Shown piece by piece: positions 61,095 to 64,000 of a stretch of DNA of 64,000 bases. The stretch's first letter is position 1, and the number at the start of each line of letters is the position of its first letter. Made by a program: the position numbers and the translations under genes. The DNA comes from BOG-908 sp964250925 (GTDB lineage Bacteria > Pseudomonadota > Alphaproteobacteria > Acetobacterales > Acetobacteraceae): NCBI GenBank assembly GCA_964250925.1, contig CAXUHU010000002.1:41221-105220 (forward strand), written 5' to 3'. The notes under the pieces were generated by a model. The model was not told where the DNA came from. It did no database searches and worked only from the letters and a program-made list of their open reading frames with translations.

Positions 61095-62819
61095 TCATAG
61101 GTCGGCGTAGAGATGCGCCTCGGCGGCGGCCCCGGGATGCGTCACGGCACCGAGATGGGCGGGTCCCACGAGTTGGGCGAATTTCCAGATGGCGCCGCTG
61201 CGATAGGCGGTCTGGCGCGGTTGCCATGCGGCAGCCCGCTCGGCCCATTCGGCATCGCTCAGCCGCGCGTCGATCGAACCGGCCTGCGCGTCGAGCACGA
61301 TCCGGTCGCCGTCGCGCAGCAGCGCGATCGGTCCGCCCAACGCCGCCTCCGGCCCGATATGGCCGACGCAGAAGCCGCGCGTGCCGCCCGAGAAACGACC
61401 GTCGGTGATCAGCGCCACGCGCTCGCCCATGCCCTGGCCGTATATCGCGGCCGTGGTTGACAGCATCTCGCGCATGCCCGGGCCGCCGCGCGGACCCTCG
61501 TAGCGAATGACGATCACGTCGCCCGCCTTGTAGGCGCGCGCCTGCACCGCCTCGAACGCCGCCTCCTCGCTGTCGAAGCACAGCGCGGTGCCCTCGAAAT
61601 GCTGCTCGTGCAGGCCGGCCACCTTCACGATGGCGCCGTCCGGCGCCAGGTTGCCGCGCAGCCCGACCACGCCGCCGGTGGGCGTGATGGCGCGCGACAC
61701 TGGATAGACCACGTCCTGGTCGTCCGGGAACGTCACGTCCCTCAGGTTTTCCGCCATCGAGCGCCCTGTCACCGTCAGGCAATCGCCGTGCAGCAGCCCG
61801 GCGTCCAGCAGCGCCTTCAGGATCACCGGGACGCCGCCCACACGGTGCACGTCCAGCGCCACGTACCGGCCACCCGGCTTGAGGTCGGCGATGTAGGGCG
61901 TGCAGCGCATGATCGCCGCCACGTCGTCCATGGTGAACACGATCCCCGCCTCGTGCGCCATAGCCGGCAGATGAAGCGCGGCGTTGGTCGAGCCGCCTGT
62001 GGCCCCAACCACCACGGCGGCGTTCTCCAGGGCCTCGCGGGTGACGATGTCGCGCGGGCGGATGCGGCGAGCCACCAGCTCCATCACCGCGCGTCCGGAC
62101 TCTACCGCCCAGGCGTCGCGTTCCTCGTAGGGTGCGGGCGAGCCGGCCGAGCCGGGCAGCGCCAGCCCGATCGCCTCGCTGACCATGGCCATGGTGTTCG
62201 CGGTGAACTGGCCGCCGCATGCGCCGGCGGACGGGCAGGCAACGCATTCCAGGGCGTAGAGGTCGGCGTCGCTCATGTTGCCGGCCGCGTGCTGGCCCAC
62301 CGCCTCGAACACATCGACCACGGTCACGTCGCGGCCATGGAAACGGCCTGGCAGGATCGAGCCGCCATACATGAACACGCTGGGCACGTTCAGCCGCAGC
62401 ATGGCCATCATCATGCCGGGCAGGCTCTTGTCGCAGCCGGCCAGGCCGACCAGCGCATCGTAACTGTGGCCGCGTATCGTCAGCTCCACCGAATCGGCGA
62501 TCACGTCGCGCGACACCAGCGAGGACTTCATCCCCTGGTGGCCCATGGCGATGCCGTCGGTCACCGTGATGGTGGTGAACTCGCGCGGCGTGCCGCCGGC
62601 CTCGTTGACGCCTTTTTTCACCGATTGCGCCTGGCGCGACAGCGCGATGTTGCACGGCGCCGCCTCGTTCCAGCAGGTGGCGACACCGACGAAGGGTTGC
62701 GCGATCTCCGCCTCGGTCAGGCCCATGGCGTGGTAGTAGCTGCGATGCGGTGCGCGGCCAGGGCCCTCGGTCACGTGACGGGACGGCAGGCGGCTCTTGT
62801 CCCAGTTTCGTTCGATCAT
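61095..62819 (-). CDS. ilvD: Dihydroxy-acid dehydratase IlvD
   Basis: 574 aa from ATG 62819; a longer frame to 62888 adds 23 residues without similarity. ATCWNEAAPCNIALSRQAQ, GHSYDALVGLAGCDKSLPGM and ECVACPSAGACGGQFTANTMA contain the three iron-sulfur cysteines; GGSTNAALHLPAMA and FSGGTRGFCVGHIGPEA follow. It converts dihydroxy-acids to 2-keto acids in valine, isoleucine and leucine synthesis. It may be a [2Fe-2S] sugar-acid dehydratase paralogue, but the length and motifs fit IlvD. Confidence 0.93.
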   Translation of the reverse strand: MIERNWDKSRLPSRHVTEGPGRAPHRSYYHAMGLTEAEIAQPFVGVATCWNEAAPCNIALSRQAQSVKKGVNEAGGTPREFTTITVTDGIAMGHQGMKSSLVSRDVIADSVELTIRGHSYDALVGLAGCDKSLPGMMMAMLRLNVPSVFMYGGSILPGRFHGRDVTVVDVFEAVGQHAAGNMSDADLYALECVACPSAGACGGQFTANTMAMVSEAIGLALPGSAGSPAPYEERDAWAVESGRAVMELVARRIRPRDIVTREALENAAVVVGATGGSTNAALHLPAMAHEAGIVFTMDDVAAIMRCTPYIADLKPGGRYVALDVHRVGGVPVILKALLDAGLLHGDCLTVTGRSMAENLRDVTFPDDQDVVYPVSRAITPTGGVVGLRGNLAPDGAIVKVAGLHEQHFEGTALCFDSEEAAFEAVQARAYKAGDVIVIRYEGPRGGPGMREMLSTTAAIYGQGMGERVALITDGRFSGGTRGFCVGHIGPEAALGGPIALLRDGDRIVLDAQAGSIDARLSDAEWAERAAAWQPRQTAYRSGAIWKFAQLVGPAHLGAVTHPGAAAEAHLYADL

Positions 62820-62947
62820 CCGACGACCCTTGTCTCTGGCCAATGAAACTAATGGGACCGGGTCCGGGAGCAAGAGCTTACGGGCCAAGCCTGCCCTGCG
62901 AACAGCAACGACCGGGCGGCGTGGCGGCGGCGGCCCGGTCTGACCTG

Positions 62948-63370
62948 TTACGCCTCGCCGAAGCCGGAACCGGTGGTCGAGGGTGCCAACCGGATCAGGC
63001 GCGAATCATCCACGGCTGCCTGACGGTGCTTGACGGCTTCGCGGTACTCGGGATCGCGCAGCATGTCGACGAAAACCTCTGGCGACGGATACTGGGCAAT
63101 GAACACCGCGTCCCAACGTTCGTCGACCGGGCCGATCAGCGTCGCCTCGAACCGGCCCAACCAAACCTGGCGACCGCCGACGCGCTGGAAAACCGGTGCG
63201 CTCGCTTTGGCATAGGCCCGATAGGCTTCCTGACCTGAGACCGCCCGTCCGTCCGGATACGCGGCCATGGCGCGGAACCGAACAAGGTTGAGCATTTGGA
63301 TCGGTCCTGCTCGATCGATGGCACGAAAGCTCGCGAATTGCGCCTTGGACGGGTCGATGTGGCCGGTCAT
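62948..63370 (-). CDS. DUF1330 family protein
   Basis: 140 aa from ATG 63370, with GAGGAGAG about eight bases upstream. PIQMLNLVRFR, WLGRFEATLIGPVDERWDAVFIAQYPSPEVFVDMLRDPEYREAVKHRQAAVDDSRLIRL is the DUF1330 alpha-beta ferredoxin-like signature. Function unknown, probably a small ligand- or stress-related enzyme. It is 13 bp after the next upstream gene, so likely one transcript. Confidence 0.86.
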   Translation of the reverse strand: MTGHIDPSKAQFASFRAIDRAGPIQMLNLVRFRAMAAYPDGRAVSGQEAYRAYAKASAPVFQRVGGRQVWLGRFEATLIGPVDERWDAVFIAQYPSPEVFVDMLRDPEYREAVKHRQAAVDDSRLIRLAPSTTGSGFGEA

Positions 63371-63383
63371 GTCGATACTCTCC

Positions 63384-63845
63384 TCATGTAGAGCCTGCCT
63401 TGCGTGCGGGCGGCAACGGCTCGAACGCCGTAATCGCCTGCACAACCGCCGACGCGATCGAACGGGGTGCACGCGTTGTGCGGTCGCCCACGACATAGGT
63501 GGCGGAACCATCCACCAGCGTGGCGCCGGCGCGCCGGAGGGCAAAACCGATCCGAAAGCTGGTCGTGCCGAGGTATTCGGTGCGCAGGCATACGTCCACT
63601 TCGTCGTCGAACACCGCCGCGTTACGATAGGTCTGGTTCGCCGCGACCATGAACGTGTCGACGCCGTCGGCAATAAAGGCTTGCGGGTATGTCAGCCCCA
63701 CGGCACGCCAATATTCCGTCAGTGCCACATCGACATAGGCCATGTAATGCGGGTTGAAGACGATGCCCTGCATGTCGCACTCGCCCCAGCGCACGCGCAG
63801 CCGATGAGAAAAGCCGAACACGTCGCCATCGGTCGAAGCGGACAT
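63384..63845 (-). CDS. YbgC/4-hydroxybenzoyl-CoA-type acyl-CoA thioesterase
   Basis: 153 aa, AGGAG about ten bases ahead of ATG 63845. Hotdog fold with the catalytic Asp-containing RVRWGECDMQGIVFNPHYMAYVD; VDTFMVAANQTYRNAAVFDDEVDV and FRIGFALRR complete it. Hydrolyses acyl-CoA, substrate unknown. Upstream member of a pair with DUF1330. Confidence 0.88.
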   Translation of the reverse strand: MSASTDGDVFGFSHRLRVRWGECDMQGIVFNPHYMAYVDVALTEYWRAVGLTYPQAFIADGVDTFMVAANQTYRNAAVFDDEVDVCLRTEYLGTTSFRIGFALRRAGATLVDGSATYVVGDRTTRAPRSIASAVVQAITAFEPLPPARKAGST

Positions 63846-63965
63846 CGAGCATTCACTCCTTTCTATCGCGTAGAGGTGTCAGGCCGGCGCATGCCGCGGC
63901 TGCTAGCTATCACCGGGTTGCCTGACGCTGTAGCGTGCCGGGTGACTTAACCCTGATCGGGAGCA

Positions 63966-64000
63966 TGGCGATGCATTCGACCAGTCCGACGCCGACTAGG
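63966..64000 (+). CDS. Possible start of a rightward gene (cut by window end)
   Basis: ATG 63966 is preceded by GGGAG and opens a frame to the window end (MAMHSTSPTPTR). Too short to judge. Confidence 0.25.

Noticed and set aside
1..64000. tRNA/rRNA genes, CRISPR arrays, IS elements, prophage, integrases
   Set aside because: No cloverleaf-like T-loop motif, evenly spaced repeats, transposase or phage-type proteins were recognised on either strand. A tRNAscan, CRISPR and IS search would be the decisive test.

Overview
The window is a GC-rich chromosomal segment of a free-living Gram-negative alphaproteobacterium. The most likely family is Acetobacteraceae (Rhodospirillales). This rests on a flagellar block with a DUF6468 protein and a MotE-like protein, a pyruvate dehydrogenase E1-beta subunit carrying its own lipoyl domain next to ftsB, a ChpT-type phosphotransferase, and AAAAG...CTTTT palindromic elements that I recall from that family. 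The family assignment is an inference. I saw no rRNA, tRNA, CRISPR array, transposase, integrase or phage gene. Two 10-N assembly gaps (15717-15726 and 35803-35812) each interrupt a gene, and in both the reading frame on the two sides shows that 10 is not the real gap length.

Layout. 1-4378: leftward flagellar operon fliL-fliM-DUF6468-motE-like-large secreted protein (cut by the window edge). 4450-8320: COG4529 flavoprotein, Rrf2 regulator, HNH endonuclease and GluQRS. 8361-15521: leftward run ftsB-pdhA-pdhB-pdhC-GNAT-lpd-acyltransferase, i.e. a whole pyruvate dehydrogenase complex with an acetyltransferase gene embedded in it. 15608-20345: four type II secretion genes (L, M, N/C, D) without E-K. 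20590-25623: an RND pump, its adaptor and a hotdog thioesterase. 25636-29044: moaA, PDZ, YidB-like, DUF3553, chpT and a small secreted protein.

29203-37634: an envelope polysaccharide region. Phosphoglucomutase/phosphomannomutase and GalU can supply UDP-glucose; a Wza-type export lipoprotein and an outer-membrane beta-barrel run left; a Wzy-like polymerase, an ATPase-less ExeA-lid-like membrane protein, an OmpA-like protein and a Sel1 protein run right and end at a strong terminator. 37765-42033: DUF3431, DUF885, glucokinase and a LolA-like lipoprotein. 42107-45100: three Tad-type minor pilins/TadG. 45227-47042: a YcgN-type Cys-cluster protein, then a two-gene DUF1989-YqcI/YcgG pair. 47383-50135: outer-membrane factor plus RND adaptor without a pump. 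50792-54806: aminotransferase, gamma-glutamyltransferase, DsbA-like protein and a lipoprotein. 54854-59785: a degenerate transketolase-like gene followed by gap, a membrane protein and pgk. 60383-63845: DsbB, IlvD, DUF1330 and a YbgC-type thioesterase.

Central carbon flow is well represented (glk, gap, pgk, transketolase-like, PDH complex), alongside envelope assembly (polysaccharide, T2SS, RND, disulfide formation) and motility. The least conventional items are the degenerate transketolase, the YqcI/YcgG-DUF1989 pair, the ExeA-lid/OmpA/Sel1 locus, a dispersed repeat of about 35 bp with three clear copies, and a 51-bp identity between the lipoyl-domain DNA of pdhB and pdhC.
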